Shown here in pieces: positions 8,157-17,191 of a DNA stretch of 56,011 nt (positions within the stretch are counted from its first letter, which is position 1; the number at the start of each line of letters is the position of its first letter). The stretch comes from Sulfurimonas sp. GTDB taxonomy: Bacteria > Campylobacterota > Campylobacteria > Campylobacterales > Sulfurimonadaceae. The position numbers and the translations under genes are program-made. The notes under the pieces are model-generated. The model was not told where the DNA came from and made no database searches. It was given only the letters and a program-made list of their open reading frames with translations. The stretch is taken from contig JAKITC010000010.1 of the NCBI GenBank assembly GCA_021648285.1, positions 1 to 56,011 on the forward strand, read 5' to 3'.

Positions 8157-9654
8157 TTTTCATCTTTATTATGAATTTGGCCCCGCCATTATCGTTTTTT
8201 GCACTTAGTGTACCACGCATATTGTCTTCAATAATCATTTTAGCTATATGTAGACCAAGCCCCGTTCCAATAGCTTTATGTTTTGTTGTAAAATATGGAT
8301 CAAATATTTTGGTTAAATTATTTGTTTCTATTCCACCGCAGTCGTCAGCAATAATAAGAGTTGTATATTCTTTATCTTTGGTTAAAGAGATTGTTATATT
8401 TGCAGATGATAAATTTTTATTTTTAATAATATCATTTATATTTGATAATATTGAAACTATAACTTGTACAAATTCATTTATTAGACCATAAATTTCAATA
8501 TTAGAATCTATAAAAAGGTTTATATTGATTTTTTTAGTATTTGTTGACATGTTTAGTATATCAAGTGCCTTTTGAATTGCTTTGTGAACTTTAAAGTAGG
8601 TGCCCCCTTTATTTGGCTTATAGTAATTCATAAAATCTTCAATCGTATCGGACATGTATTCTATACGTTTTTCCATTTTTTCAAGCTTCTGAGCAATCTC
8701 TTCTTTACTAAGAATATTTGCACTGTTTTTTTCTTTTAATACTCCTACACAACTGTTTACGATTGCCAAAGGTTGACGCCACTGATGGGCTATATTACCA
8801 ATCATCTCACCAATTTCAGCTCTTTTTGATTGCTCTAGCAGTTGTAAGTCACGCTCTTTTAAAGTTTTTTCTTTATCTTGAAGTTTTTTTATTGTATCTA
8901 TTAGTTCAAGGTTGTACTTCTTGTCTATGTACAGCCCACAATCAAGATTTTTCATATCATTAATCAGATTTTTAATGTATTTTTTCTTTATTATGGCACC
9001 ATGCTGAGGAGCTATTAAATCTATATCTAGTCTCTCAATCTTGGCTAATGCATAATTGAAAATATCTTTACTCGGCATATATTCCTGATGAAACGGTTTT
9101 GCTTTAAGAAAGTAAGTCTCATCAGCATAAAAATCCCATGATTCTTCTATCCCGCCAAATATATCTCCAGAGAATAGTATCTTATTGTTTGGTTCATAGC
9201 TAACAAATGCACCTGGAGAGTGGCAATATGGCGTGGTATAAAACTCCAATTTAAAGCCCGTAGAAGTTATAAGTCGGTTACTATGTCTATCAATCTCATA
9301 GTAGCTTGAAGTTACCAAGTAGTGCTTAATCAAGAGTGACATTCTGGAGTGTGTAACAATAAGCAGATCATCTCTGTTTATTAATTTTTCTATCTCTGGA
9401 ACAGCTGCAGCTAAGTCAGGGTCTTGGTGATGAAGGATAATATATTTCACAGAGTTAATATCGATGATACTTTTTATTTTTCTAACAGTCTCATCAAACT
9501 CAAGCATAGAGCCTGGGTCAATAAGAATAGACTCATTACCATTTTTTATCAAGTATGGATGACATTGAAAAGGGTCATTTTTAAGATGCATGCCAACCCA
9601 ATAGATATTGGGTGCTATTTGCACGGCTTGTGAAGTGTTGTGATTTTTAGGCAT
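8146..9654 (-). CDS. Histidine kinase with N-terminal ODP/flavodiiron-type metallo-beta-lactamase sensor domain
   Basis: About 502 residues from the ATG at 9654 (GGAG just upstream; a TTG at 9663 is also open). Residues 10-235 form a metallo-beta-lactamase domain of the diiron ODP/flavodiiron kind, with ligand-like residues H76, D78 and D80 (HQDPD), H145 (CHSPG), D164 (FSGD) and H218 (PQHG). A coiled coil follows, then HisKA with H290 in NIAHQWRQPL and an HATPase domain (DDCGG, GTGLGLHIAK). There are no membrane helices, so it is a soluble kinase. ODP domains bind O2 at a diiron site in known cases, so O2 or NO sensing is a reasonable guess. It is translationally linked to the SUMT gene upstream and the regulator downstream. 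Confidence 0.9.
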   Translation of the reverse strand: MPKNHNTSQAVQIAPNIYWVGMHLKNDPFQCHPYLIKNGNESILIDPGSMLEFDETVRKIKSIIDINSVKYIILHHQDPDLAAAVPEIEKLINRDDLLIVTHSRMSLLIKHYLVTSSYYEIDRHSNRLITSTGFKLEFYTTPYCHSPGAFVSYEPNNKILFSGDIFGGIEESWDFYADETYFLKAKPFHQEYMPSKDIFNYALAKIERLDIDLIAPQHGAIIKKKYIKNLINDMKNLDCGLYIDKKYNLELIDTIKKLQDKEKTLKERDLQLLEQSKRAEIGEMIGNIAHQWRQPLAIVNSCVGVLKEKNSANILSKEEIAQKLEKMEKRIEYMSDTIEDFMNYYKPNKGGTYFKVHKAIQKALDILNMSTNTKKININLFIDSNIEIYGLINEFVQVIVSILSNINDIIKNKNLSSANITISLTKDKEYTTLIIADDCGGIETNNLTKIFDPYFTTKHKAIGTGLGLHIAKMIIEDNMRGTLSAKNDNGGAKFIIKMKNDK

Positions 9655-10387
9655 TTTCTCCAAACCATTTTAGTTGTTCTCGAAGTAATACTACTTTTCC
9701 AACAACTATAAGGGCAGGTGTTGGAATGTCTTTAGCTTTTTCAACAATGTTTTCTAAAGTTCCAACAACCACAATTTGGTCTTTAGTAGTACCTTTGGAT
9801 ATTACAGCTACTGGGTAATCGCTTGCTTTTCCTATCTCTATAAGTTTTTTGCTTATTTTAGGAAGATTATGCAGTCCCATTAAAAATACAATAGTGTCAT
9901 CTGTTTTAAAGGTCTCCCAAGGAATTTGAGACTCTTTTTTATTTGGAGATTCATGTCCGGTTACAACCCTGAAGCTTACGGAAACACCACGATGAGTTAC
10001 TGGAATCCCCGCATATGCCGGAGCACTAACCGCAGATGTTATACCTGGGATTACCTCAAATTTGATACCTCTCTCAAGTAGATAGAGTGCCTCTTCTCCA
10101 CCGCGACCAAATACAAAAGGATCACCACCTTTAAGACGTACCACATTTTCATATTTTAGTGCATTTTGGTAAATCACTTCATTTATATCATCTTGAGGCA
10201 TAATATGTTTGCCATCTTCTTTACCAACATAAACAAATTCACAACCATTTTTTGCCTCTTCTAAAATATCTGGATTGGCAAGACGATCATAAATTATCAC
10301 ATCTGCTTCTTTAACAACGCGAAGAGCTTTTACTGTCATTAACTCAATATCCCCTGGACCAGCACCAGTTAAATAAACTCTACTCAT
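9647..10387 (-). CDS. cobA: Uroporphyrinogen-III C-methyltransferase (SUMT; NirE/CobA)
   Basis: 246 residues. It adds two methyl groups from S-adenosylmethionine to uroporphyrinogen III, giving precorrin-2, the entry to siroheme and heme d1. Motifs: VYLTGAGPGDIELMTVKA at the N terminus, VVRLKGGDPFVFGRGGEEA near residue 85, and VIPGITSAVSAPAYAGIPVTHR. Length matches stand-alone SUMT. The start overlaps the nirF stop (ATGA) and the end overlaps the kinase start. Its place between nirF and the sensor kinase favours a NirE role, though it could serve siroheme and cobalamin as well. Confidence 0.93.
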   Translation of the reverse strand: MSRVYLTGAGPGDIELMTVKALRVVKEADVIIYDRLANPDILEEAKNGCEFVYVGKEDGKHIMPQDDINEVIYQNALKYENVVRLKGGDPFVFGRGGEEALYLLERGIKFEVIPGITSAVSAPAYAGIPVTHRGVSVSFRVVTGHESPNKKESQIPWETFKTDDTIVFLMGLHNLPKISKKLIEIGKASDYPVAVISKGTTKDQIVVVGTLENIVEKAKDIPTPALIVVGKVVLLREQLKWFGENA

Positions 10388-11520
10388 TGTTTTGCCTCTT
10401 CATAAATAAATATACCAGATGGTTTTTTGATATTAAACATCTCGCGAGATAAGTACCACTCTTTTGTATTAATAATTGCTACCTTGTTTGTATCATTCAC
10501 AGATACATAAAGATTTGGTCTAATGTTTGACCATCTAACATGTAGTACTTTACCATCAAATTCAAATCTTTTTATTATTTTGAGTGTTTTAGTGTCTATA
10601 ATCTGAATAACTGGAAATTTATTACCACTAAAAGTTACTGCCATATACTTTTTATCAGGAGAGAGTGCTGTAAAAACTGGAAGACCCTCTGTCTCTATAT
10701 TCTTTACAAATTTAAAATCAGAAGTGTAAACTAAAACTTTATTATTTCCAACTGCTGGAATAAATACATTACGATCGCTAATACTCCAAAAGCCGAAGTG
10801 TGGAACTTTCAAAACAGGTTTTCTGTCTTCAAGTAAAATCTTGATTTTAGAGTATTTCATTGTGTCAAGATCTACAACGCCAAAAAAGTCACTTTTGAAA
10901 AAACCAGTAATAAAGTTGTTATTTTTAATCATAGCATCAAAAGGCATAACCCCAACATCTTCAAACTCTTTGTATATTACAAAGTTTGGCTTTCCTTTAC
11001 CGCCATTTTTATCTTTTAAAACAGTAATTTTATCATTGTCCATCTGTGAAAATATAAGATAGTCTTTGTATGTTTTAATACCGACATTTTTAGAACCGGT
11101 TTCAAATGACTGAAGAGGGTTTAAATCTCTATCTAAAATATCTACACTTTTTTTAGCATAATTAGCAACCGCAAGAAAGTTTTTACTTATTGTAAAGCCA
11201 ATTGCACTATCGCTTGTTTTATACTCTTTAATTATTTTTTCGCTTAAAGGGTCGAATTTTATTACATAACCATCACGGCTTATTACATAACCATCTTTGC
11301 CATCAAATTTCACAACACCATGATTCATGTTATGCATGCCTAGTATATGATTTCTAGTCAAACCATGCTCAATTACCGCTAATGAACTGTTCTCTCTCTC
11401 TACTACAAATACTTTCTCATTTGTGTTTAGCATAGCAAAAATAGGATTTACTCCTTTTGCTTGGGCACTTATAAAAATTGATGCAATTAAAGAAGCACCT
11501 ACTAAGATTTTATTGATCAT
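10384..11520 (-). CDS. nirF: NirF-like heme d1 biosynthesis protein
   Basis: About 378 residues from the ATG at 11520, preceded by GGAAAC; an upstream in-frame ATG at 11559 would bury the signal peptide. A signal peptide (KILVGASLIASIFISAQA) leads into a WD-like beta-propeller related to the d1 domain of NirS (phrases such as YVSVNDTNKVAIINT). NirF proteins act in the late, periplasmic steps of heme d1 synthesis after NirJ. It lies directly after nirJ and overlaps the SUMT gene. No heme-binding CXXCH is present, which separates it from NirN. Confidence 0.85.
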   Translation of the reverse strand: MINKILVGASLIASIFISAQAKGVNPIFAMLNTNEKVFVVERENSSLAVIEHGLTRNHILGMHNMNHGVVKFDGKDGYVISRDGYVIKFDPLSEKIIKEYKTSDSAIGFTISKNFLAVANYAKKSVDILDRDLNPLQSFETGSKNVGIKTYKDYLIFSQMDNDKITVLKDKNGGKGKPNFVIYKEFEDVGVMPFDAMIKNNNFITGFFKSDFFGVVDLDTMKYSKIKILLEDRKPVLKVPHFGFWSISDRNVFIPAVGNNKVLVYTSDFKFVKNIETEGLPVFTALSPDKKYMAVTFSGNKFPVIQIIDTKTLKIIKRFEFDGKVLHVRWSNIRPNLYVSVNDTNKVAIINTKEWYLSREMFNIKKPSGIFIYEEAKQ

Positions 11521-11522
11521 AA

Positions 11523-12644
11523 TTAATGTTTCCTTTTTTCTTCTTGTGTTAAATAGCATGAAGGATCTTCACTCCATAAATCACCGGTTATTGCATAGGC
11601 ACGAGCACGAGAACCGCCATTACAGATATCAATCTGCTCACAATCTGCACAAATCCCGCCAATCTGCTTTCTAGGGTGAATACGCAGCTGATCGAGTAAC
11701 TCACCACTTTGCCAGATCTCACCAAAGTTTTCATTTATAATATTTCCAACCGTCAGTGGGAAGAAAGGATCTGGTCTCACATCACCTTCACTGTTAATGT
11801 TTAAGAGTTTGCATCCGGCACTATTCCCACCCCAAGTAACTAATCGCTCTCTCATGGTATCTTTTAGTTCAGGATATCTTGAACTAAATTCATTTAAAAA
11901 CAGAATTGCATCCATCTCCATATTTCCAGTTACTATCTCTATCTCTCTGCCGGTCTCATAATATTCAAATGCTTTTTTAAGTATGAACTCTACAGATTTT
12001 CTTCTCTGCTCTTTAGTCAAATCCATTTTAAGATTATCTAATCCACGACCCGAATAGACAAGATGCGAAATATATACTTTTGGAATATTCTCTTTTTCAG
12101 CTAAATCAAAAATATACCCTAAAGAGCCTATGGTATCTTTTGTAATCGTAAAACGAATACCAATCTTAGCTCCAGTTGCGTTTGCAAGCTGCACAGCCTT
12201 TAAAGTCTCTACAAATGCACCTTTTAAACCACGGAAGTAATCATGAGTAGGTTCATCGCCATCAATACTCACACCAACATAGTTAAACGTATCTACAATT
12301 CTTTGTACGTTACCTTTGGTAAAATAAAGCCCATTACTTGAGAGATAAGTAATAATTCCATTTTCTTTACAAAAATCAGCAATATCAAACAAATCTTTTC
12401 TAGTTAGTGGTTCCCCACCTGAAAAAATAATAAACTTTACACCATTTTCTTTCATTTCTAAAATTGTTTTTTTAATTTGCTCAGTCGTAAGTGTATCAAC
12501 TTCATCTAGTGTTGATTTTGAGTAGCAGTGCAGACATGAAAGATTACAGCGATTAGTAAAGTTCCAAATCGCTATAGAGCCATCTAAAATCCTCTCTGGT
12601 TTGCCTTCAACTACTGATGATATTAGATTTGAGAGTCTAAACAT
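11523..12644 (-). CDS. nirJ: Radical SAM heme d1 biosynthesis protein NirJ
   Basis: 373 residues. The radical SAM cluster motif is C33-x3-C37-x2-C40 (CNLSCLHC), followed by IIFSGGEPLTRKDLF. A C-terminal cysteine region (GGICADCEQIDICNGG, later DPSC) fits the auxiliary iron-sulfur cluster of NirJ/SPASM proteins. NirJ removes propionate side chains from the didecarboxysiroheme precursor of heme d1. Its start shares a base with the stop of the small cytochrome upstream. Related AhbC/AhbD proteins of heme synthesis are alternatives, but the nir neighbours support NirJ. Confidence 0.92.
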   Translation of the reverse strand: MFRLSNLISSVVEGKPERILDGSIAIWNFTNRCNLSCLHCYSKSTLDEVDTLTTEQIKKTILEMKENGVKFIIFSGGEPLTRKDLFDIADFCKENGIITYLSSNGLYFTKGNVQRIVDTFNYVGVSIDGDEPTHDYFRGLKGAFVETLKAVQLANATGAKIGIRFTITKDTIGSLGYIFDLAEKENIPKVYISHLVYSGRGLDNLKMDLTKEQRRKSVEFILKKAFEYYETGREIEIVTGNMEMDAILFLNEFSSRYPELKDTMRERLVTWGGNSAGCKLLNINSEGDVRPDPFFPLTVGNIINENFGEIWQSGELLDQLRIHPRKQIGGICADCEQIDICNGGSRARAYAITGDLWSEDPSCYLTQEEKRKH

Positions 12645-12952
12645 TATTTACCTTTGTATGAGAGAATGTATTTTGCAACTGCTTCTCTCTCTTGATCGTT
12701 TAATTTTAATTTAGTCATAACTGTTCGTTTGTAACCAAATGATTTATACATAGACTCTGGGTCAATTATGTACGCTTGTATCTCTTCATAAGTACGTTTA
12801 GACGCAATCTCATTAAAGGGTGGGCCAAATGCCATAGCTGTCTGATGATGACAACCCCAGCAGTATGTTTCAAAAACCTTTTTCCCATCCGGTTCAGAAG
12901 AGTAAAGTAATGAACTAAAAAGTACAATTGTTATAAGATATTTTTTTATCAT
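12644..12952 (-). CDS. nirC: Small periplasmic cytochrome c (NirC-like)
   Basis: 102 residues with a signal peptide (ITIVLFSSLLYSS) and one heme site CWGCHH near residue 31; a distal Met is likely in the MTKLKL segment. NirC-type cytochromes donate electrons to NirS or serve heme d1 assembly. It begins the group of heme d1 genes after the nirS terminator. The name is given by context and size; other class I cytochromes look similar. Confidence 0.75.
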   Translation of the reverse strand: MIKKYLITIVLFSSLLYSSEPDGKKVFETYCWGCHHQTAMAFGPPFNEIASKRTYEEIQAYIIDPESMYKSFGYKRTVMTKLKLNDQEREAVAKYILSYKGK

Positions 12953-12998
12953 AGTTTCTCTTTAATTTAAAGTATTATTCTAACAAAAACAAGCTTGA

Positions 12999-13004
12999 AT
13001 TATA
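12999..13004 (-). promoter_or_regulatory. Candidate -10 box for the nirC-nirJFE operon
   Basis: TATAAT on the minus strand, 46 bases before the cytochrome start. No convincing -35 hexamer is found at the expected distance, which is common in Campylobacterota promoters. The nirS terminator just upstream makes an independent promoter here likely. Confidence 0.4.
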
Positions 13005-13133
13005 GCTTATAATAGTGTCAAATTAGGAATTTTGTAAGATTATAGAGTAAAGTGTTTACGAATAATTGTAGAGATTTATTACGGTTTAAATATAAGCGGT
13101 AATTGTAATTATTGAGGAATTTTAAAGGGTGTT

Positions 13134-13161
13134 AAAAAGTTCCTCTCCCGAGGGAGAGAAA
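13134..13161 (-). terminator. Intrinsic terminator after nirS
   Basis: On the minus strand a 10-bp stem (TTTCTCTCCC / GGGAGAGGAA, one G-U pair, two-base apex) is followed, after one C, by TTTTT. It lies 9 bases after the nirS stop and separates nirS from the heme d1 genes. Confidence 0.85.
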
Positions 13162-13169
13162 GTAGAAGT

Positions 13170-14810
13170 TTACGCTCCTGGAACAGATTGTCTGTGTTCG
13201 ATAGAGTAAGTAAAAGTAGGAGTTGTTAAACCAGTGATGTATTTAACAAATTTACCTGTTTTAGACTCATAAATACCAATACGACCACAGTTCCACTCAG
13301 AAATCATAGTCCAAGCACCGTGATTAGCAGGCTCTGCGTGTAAGATACGTGGAGTAATTGCTTTACCTTTTTTATCTTTAACAGTTGGAACTTTCCATTT
13401 GTAAAGAGTTTTGTGTGATACAGGATCTTTAATTGTACCTTGTTTTTTACCAACAGTAAGTATTCTATCTACTTCAAGATGTTCTTTGTTGATTAAGTAG
13501 ATTTTGTTCCAGTTAGATGGTCCACCAAGTACATTATCAGCCCATAGGAATGGAGTATGCTCAGAGGTACCGATGAATAATCCACCACCAGCAGTTGGAA
13601 TTTGACGAATAACATCAAAGTTATCATCCCAAATAGTAACTTGACCTAAGTTCATGTTAACAGTAGCACCAAGTTGAGCACCTAACGAATGGTTATACCA
13701 AGAAGAACCTTGACCTGGATGTGGCTTAGATGAAGGTCCTGTATAGATTTTTGTAACTAAAGATTTAGTTTTAAAATCAACTACACCGATAACATCAGAA
13801 CCTTGAGAAGCTTGGAATAAGTATCTACCTATTTCCTTACCTTCATTTAAGAAACCATCGTGAAGAATTTTACCAATGTTTGGAATATCACCAACAACTG
13901 GAAAATCAGGTTTTGAGTAATCTACGATATATACATGACCAGCATCTTTAAGTGCGAAAGCGATATATGGACCATATGGAGTATCATAGATACCTGCAAC
14001 ACGAGATGAACCGATATTACCTTCAGTATCAATAACGCTTGACGTTGGGTAAACTTTTAACGGCTCAAGAGTCATTGCGTCCATTAGGATTGCTCCACCC
14101 GGTACGTAGTTACCTGCCATTAGGTATTTACCATCTGGAGATACTGCTAGGCCACGAGAGTCAGAACCAACTTGACACTGAGCAATTTTTTGTTGACCCG
14201 GAGTGTTAAGGTCGAACATTGTTACTAGACCTGAACGAGAGATCGAGTATGCATAACGAGGCTGACGTTTGTTAGTCACTGTTACGTGAACCGCAAAACC
14301 AGCAGGGTGCTTAGATAAAATTTTACCAGAAGTACCATCAATAAATGCAACGCGTTCAGCATCTCTCTCTGTTACGAAACAGATATCTGTATTTTTCTTA
14401 ACATCTACTGCCTGTGGATATTTTTTGAAAAATGCCATTCTGTCATTAAGTGTTTTCCAACCTGCTTTAACAGTTTCCATTGTTAAAACAGACATCTTTC
14501 TGCCTTTAAAATGTTGAATGTAATCAACCATTTTATCAGCGTCAGCTTTAGAAAATTTTTCTTTAAACTGAGGCATAGCTGTACCAGCTCTACCATTTAA
14601 AATAGTCTCTGCAAGAGTATAAGCATTTTTCTTAGCTGTTACTTTAGGACGTAAATCAGAACCAACACCACCCTCGTGATTTGGACCATGACAACCTTGA
14701 CACTCTTTTTCAAATACTTTTTCTACGTCCATGTTAGACGTACCTGCGAATAGACCTGAACTAACCACTGCCATTGCAGCAACTGACATAACTAACTTAT
14801 TTAATCTCAT
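13170..14810 (-). CDS. nirS: Cytochrome cd1 nitrite reductase NirS
   Basis: 546 residues, periplasmic. A signal peptide (to about residue 23) precedes a cytochrome c domain with heme site C37-QG-C40-H41, then the eight-bladed d1-heme propeller (about 130-546). Recognisable d1 segments are FVTERDAERVAFIDG, SRGLAVSPDGKY and the C-terminal HAEPANHGAWTMISEWN. It reduces nitrite to NO. A TTTCTCC ribosome site complement precedes the ATG. It is last in the nor-nir operon, giving NorBC and NirS joint expression, which limits NO build-up. Length is normal for the family. Confidence 0.97.
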   Translation of the reverse strand: MRLNKLVMSVAAMAVVSSGLFAGTSNMDVEKVFEKECQGCHGPNHEGGVGSDLRPKVTAKKNAYTLAETILNGRAGTAMPQFKEKFSKADADKMVDYIQHFKGRKMSVLTMETVKAGWKTLNDRMAFFKKYPQAVDVKKNTDICFVTERDAERVAFIDGTSGKILSKHPAGFAVHVTVTNKRQPRYAYSISRSGLVTMFDLNTPGQQKIAQCQVGSDSRGLAVSPDGKYLMAGNYVPGGAILMDAMTLEPLKVYPTSSVIDTEGNIGSSRVAGIYDTPYGPYIAFALKDAGHVYIVDYSKPDFPVVGDIPNIGKILHDGFLNEGKEIGRYLFQASQGSDVIGVVDFKTKSLVTKIYTGPSSKPHPGQGSSWYNHSLGAQLGATVNMNLGQVTIWDDNFDVIRQIPTAGGGLFIGTSEHTPFLWADNVLGGPSNWNKIYLINKEHLEVDRILTVGKKQGTIKDPVSHKTLYKWKVPTVKDKKGKAITPRILHAEPANHGAWTMISEWNCGRIGIYESKTGKFVKYITGLTTPTFTYSIEHRQSVPGA

Positions 14811-14842
14811 TTTATTTCTCCTTCTAAAATAGATAACACACA

Positions 14843-14855
14843 GGCCCGAGGGCCC
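14843..14855. other. GC-rich palindrome in the nirS leader
   Basis: GGCCC-GA-GGGCC(C) lies about 33 bases upstream of the nirS ATG. It could form a short hairpin in the mRNA between the 50-aa gene and nirS, affecting processing or stability. The two-base apex makes the fold strained. Confidence 0.3.
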
Positions 14856-14888
14856 GCAACTAATAATCTGTTAACTAGTGAGTACTAA

Positions 14889-15041
14889 TTAATCCTCCTG
14901 TTCTAAACGAGCTTTCTCTTGTTTGTATATAAAGTACATTGGAAGTACAATAATACTGTGAAGAAAAATAGTCAGAGTCATAGGACCTTGGTTTAACCAA
15001 CCAAAGAAACTTGGCACTACATCTGTAAATGGTTCAAACAT
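14889..15041 (-). CDS. 50-residue membrane protein between norB and nirS
   Basis: A complete small gene: ATG at 15041 preceded by AAGGAGCAAATC, and stop at 14889-14891. The product (MFEPFTDVVPSFFGWLNQ...) has an amphipathic N terminus, one membrane helix (MTLTIFLHSIIVLPMYFIY, residues 21-39) and a charged cytoplasmic tail KQEKARLEQED. The strong ribosome site, 10-base gap from norB and operon position argue that it is real. It may be an accessory subunit of NorBC or an assembly factor; I know no name for it. Confidence 0.75.
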   Translation of the reverse strand: MFEPFTDVVPSFFGWLNQGPMTLTIFLHSIIVLPMYFIYKQEKARLEQED

Positions 15042-15051
15042 GATTTGCTCC

Positions 15052-16476
15052 TTATCTTTCGTGATGAGCAGCTTTACCGATACTCAATAAATCAATCATT
15101 AAGACTATGAAACCTACGAATGTAATAACACCCATAATAAGTCTCCAATCCATACCTTGTGCGAACCATACTCCAGCTTGACCATCAAAGTAACCTGCCC
15201 AGGTAGCACCCATTTGTGCACGAGAAACAAGAACTTGAACATATCCAGCCATAGTAAGTGCTGCAGTCATACCAAGAACACCACCGAAAATCATACAAGT
15301 TGCCCAGATAGATTTTTTGGTTGTATACATTACTTTAATACCATTTTTACCTTGAACAGCGAGATAGAACATACCGATTAAGATAGTTGCATAAGCTCCA
15401 AAGAACGCTAAGTGACCGTGCGCTGATGTAAACTGTGTACCGTGTGTATAAAGGTTAACTTGTGGGAATGTATGGAAGAATCCCCAAATCCCTGCACCTA
15501 CGAAGTTACCAAATGCATTAAGAACAAACCAAGTAAACGCTGGTTTATTAGAAATTACAGAAACTTCTTTACCTTGAGCATCTTGCTCACCTTGCATTTT
15601 ACCCCAGTCATAAAGAACATGGATAAACATAGCAACAAGCGGTAATGGCTCTAGTGCACTAAACAGTGCTCCGATTTCCCACCAGTACTCAGGTGTACCA
15701 ATCCAGAAATAGTGGTGACCGATACCAAGAATACCTGAGCCAAATAGCATAGCTACTTCAATCCATAACCACATTTCAACAGTTTTACGGTGTGCACCAA
15801 TCATAGTTATAAGACCATAAGCAGCAATCGAACCAACGAAAACTTCCCAAGTAGCCTCAACCCACATGTGAATTACCCACCACCACCAGAATTGGTCCAT
15901 AGAGATATTATCAGTATAACCCATACCTGCTAAGTAGATACCAGCGAATGCCAGCATATCAGCCATAAGTACAGTAATGATACCAGAACGGTTACCTTTC
16001 ATTCCTGTTGCATAAAGGTTATAGATAAAACCAAGAACAACAATAACGATACCGATATCAGCCCAACGGGGTGCTTCAAGATATTCGCGACCTTCATTGA
16101 TAAACCAAATGGTAGTTATGTCAGCTGGACCAACTTGAACAAATAGATATACAAGAACAACAACAGTGATTGCTGCTACGAATACCCAGTATAAAAGTTT
16201 ACCAAGACCTATACCTACAGTTTCAATACCTGTTTCATCAGGTAATAACCAGTAAACTGAACCCATCATCGCAAATACCATCCATACAACAAGTGCATTG
16301 ATGTGTACCATTCTAGCAACAGAAAAGTCAAGTATTTCAAATAAGAAACCCGGTACTACAAATTGGATCGCAGCTACTAAACCAAATAACAGTTGCGCAC
16401 CAAAAAGAATTGCAGCAAAAGTAAAATACCATGTTGCTAATTTTTTTGACTCTGAAGTTAAATAATTATTTGCCAT
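15052..16476 (-). CDS. norB: Nitric oxide reductase large subunit NorB (cNOR)
   Basis: About 474 residues from the ATG at 16476, which has AGGAGC 7 bases upstream; a longer frame from 16527 is less likely. It is a heme-copper oxidase-superfamily protein with about 12 membrane helices. Conserved histidines are seen in NALVVWMVFA context (AARMVHINAL), WVIHMWVEATWEVF, GIGHHYFWIGTPEYW and FTSAHGHLAFFGAY. It forms the NO-reducing heme b3/FeB site and works with NorC, giving N2O. Its start overlaps norC by 11 bases, suggesting coupled translation. No qNOR N-terminal extension is present. Confidence 0.96.
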   Translation of the reverse strand: MANNYLTSESKKLATWYFTFAAILFGAQLLFGLVAAIQFVVPGFLFEILDFSVARMVHINALVVWMVFAMMGSVYWLLPDETGIETVGIGLGKLLYWVFVAAITVVVLVYLFVQVGPADITTIWFINEGREYLEAPRWADIGIVIVVLGFIYNLYATGMKGNRSGIITVLMADMLAFAGIYLAGMGYTDNISMDQFWWWWVIHMWVEATWEVFVGSIAAYGLITMIGAHRKTVEMWLWIEVAMLFGSGILGIGHHYFWIGTPEYWWEIGALFSALEPLPLVAMFIHVLYDWGKMQGEQDAQGKEVSVISNKPAFTWFVLNAFGNFVGAGIWGFFHTFPQVNLYTHGTQFTSAHGHLAFFGAYATILIGMFYLAVQGKNGIKVMYTTKKSIWATCMIFGGVLGMTAALTMAGYVQVLVSRAQMGATWAGYFDGQAGVWFAQGMDWRLIMGVITFVGFIVLMIDLLSIGKAAHHER

Positions 16477-17152
16477 GAACAGCTCCTTTGATTTTTCCGA
16501 AGTTTCTTGGGAAACCATTTGTATCAATTGATGACATATGTTTCAAGAATGCAACTAAACCCTTAGCCTCAGCAGCAGTAATACCAAGATTTGGCATCAT
16601 ACGAGCGTGAGTAGGATATTGTGACGGATGCATTAAGAATTCAGCCATTGCTTCTTCTTTTGTATCTTTTCCTGTCATTGCTTGCATTGAACCTTCAGGT
16701 CCCCATGCTGGATCTAACCATGCTTTAGTTAAATCTGGTGCATAATATGCTCCATTTCCAAGAAGTGTATGACAGTTCATACAGTTTTTCGCTTGAGAAC
16801 CTAATTTGCCTAAAGCAAGTAACTCTCTAGCTTCATCTTCACTCCAGTCATCTCTTCCGAAAAATAATTCTTTTTCTTGAAATGATGAAGTCCCTTCTGC
16901 GTTTGCTCCACCGATTACTGGAATTTCATGCATACGTTTTGCATTCATTTCGTAAGTAATTTTGTAGTTAATAACCGTAGGTCCTGGAACCCTTTTAGTT
17001 ACACCATTTTTAAAATCAGCATCGCTACCCAACACTATTTGTGGAATCGTATCAAATGTTAACCAAATCATTAACATTGCTGCGAAACCTGTAACCCATG
17101 CTGCTGACCGTTGCCAGAAACGATTGTCACTCCATACGGATTTTTTTGCCAC
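16466..17152 (-). CDS. norC: Nitric oxide reductase cytochrome c subunit NorC
   Basis: 228 residues. One N-terminal membrane anchor (about residues 17-35) precedes a periplasmic domain with heme site C124-MN-C127-H128 and a Met-rich distal region (HARMMPNLGIT). It passes electrons to NorB. Slightly longer than the roughly 150-residue proteobacterial NorC because of a 50-residue stretch between anchor and heme domain. The ATG follows GGAGGGTACACGTG on the minus strand, a strong ribosome site. Confidence 0.95.
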   Translation of the reverse strand: MAKKSVWSDNRFWQRSAAWVTGFAAMLMIWLTFDTIPQIVLGSDADFKNGVTKRVPGPTVINYKITYEMNAKRMHEIPVIGGANAEGTSSFQEKELFFGRDDWSEDEARELLALGKLGSQAKNCMNCHTLLGNGAYYAPDLTKAWLDPAWGPEGSMQAMTGKDTKEEAMAEFLMHPSQYPTHARMMPNLGITAAEAKGLVAFLKHMSSIDTNGFPRNFGKIKGAVHGK

Positions 17153-17191
17153 GTGTACCCTCCTATAAATTATAATGTTAATATATATAAA

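Noticed and set aside
13005..13030. TTGACACTATTATAAG on the minus strand as a -35/-10 promoter
   Set aside because: TTGACA and TATAA are only a few bases apart, so they cannot serve as a standard sigma-70 pair; TATAAT at 12999-13004 is a better -10 candidate.
15157..15645. Plus-strand open frames inside norB
   Set aside because: They are antisense shadows of a strongly conserved membrane protein and have no ribosome sites.
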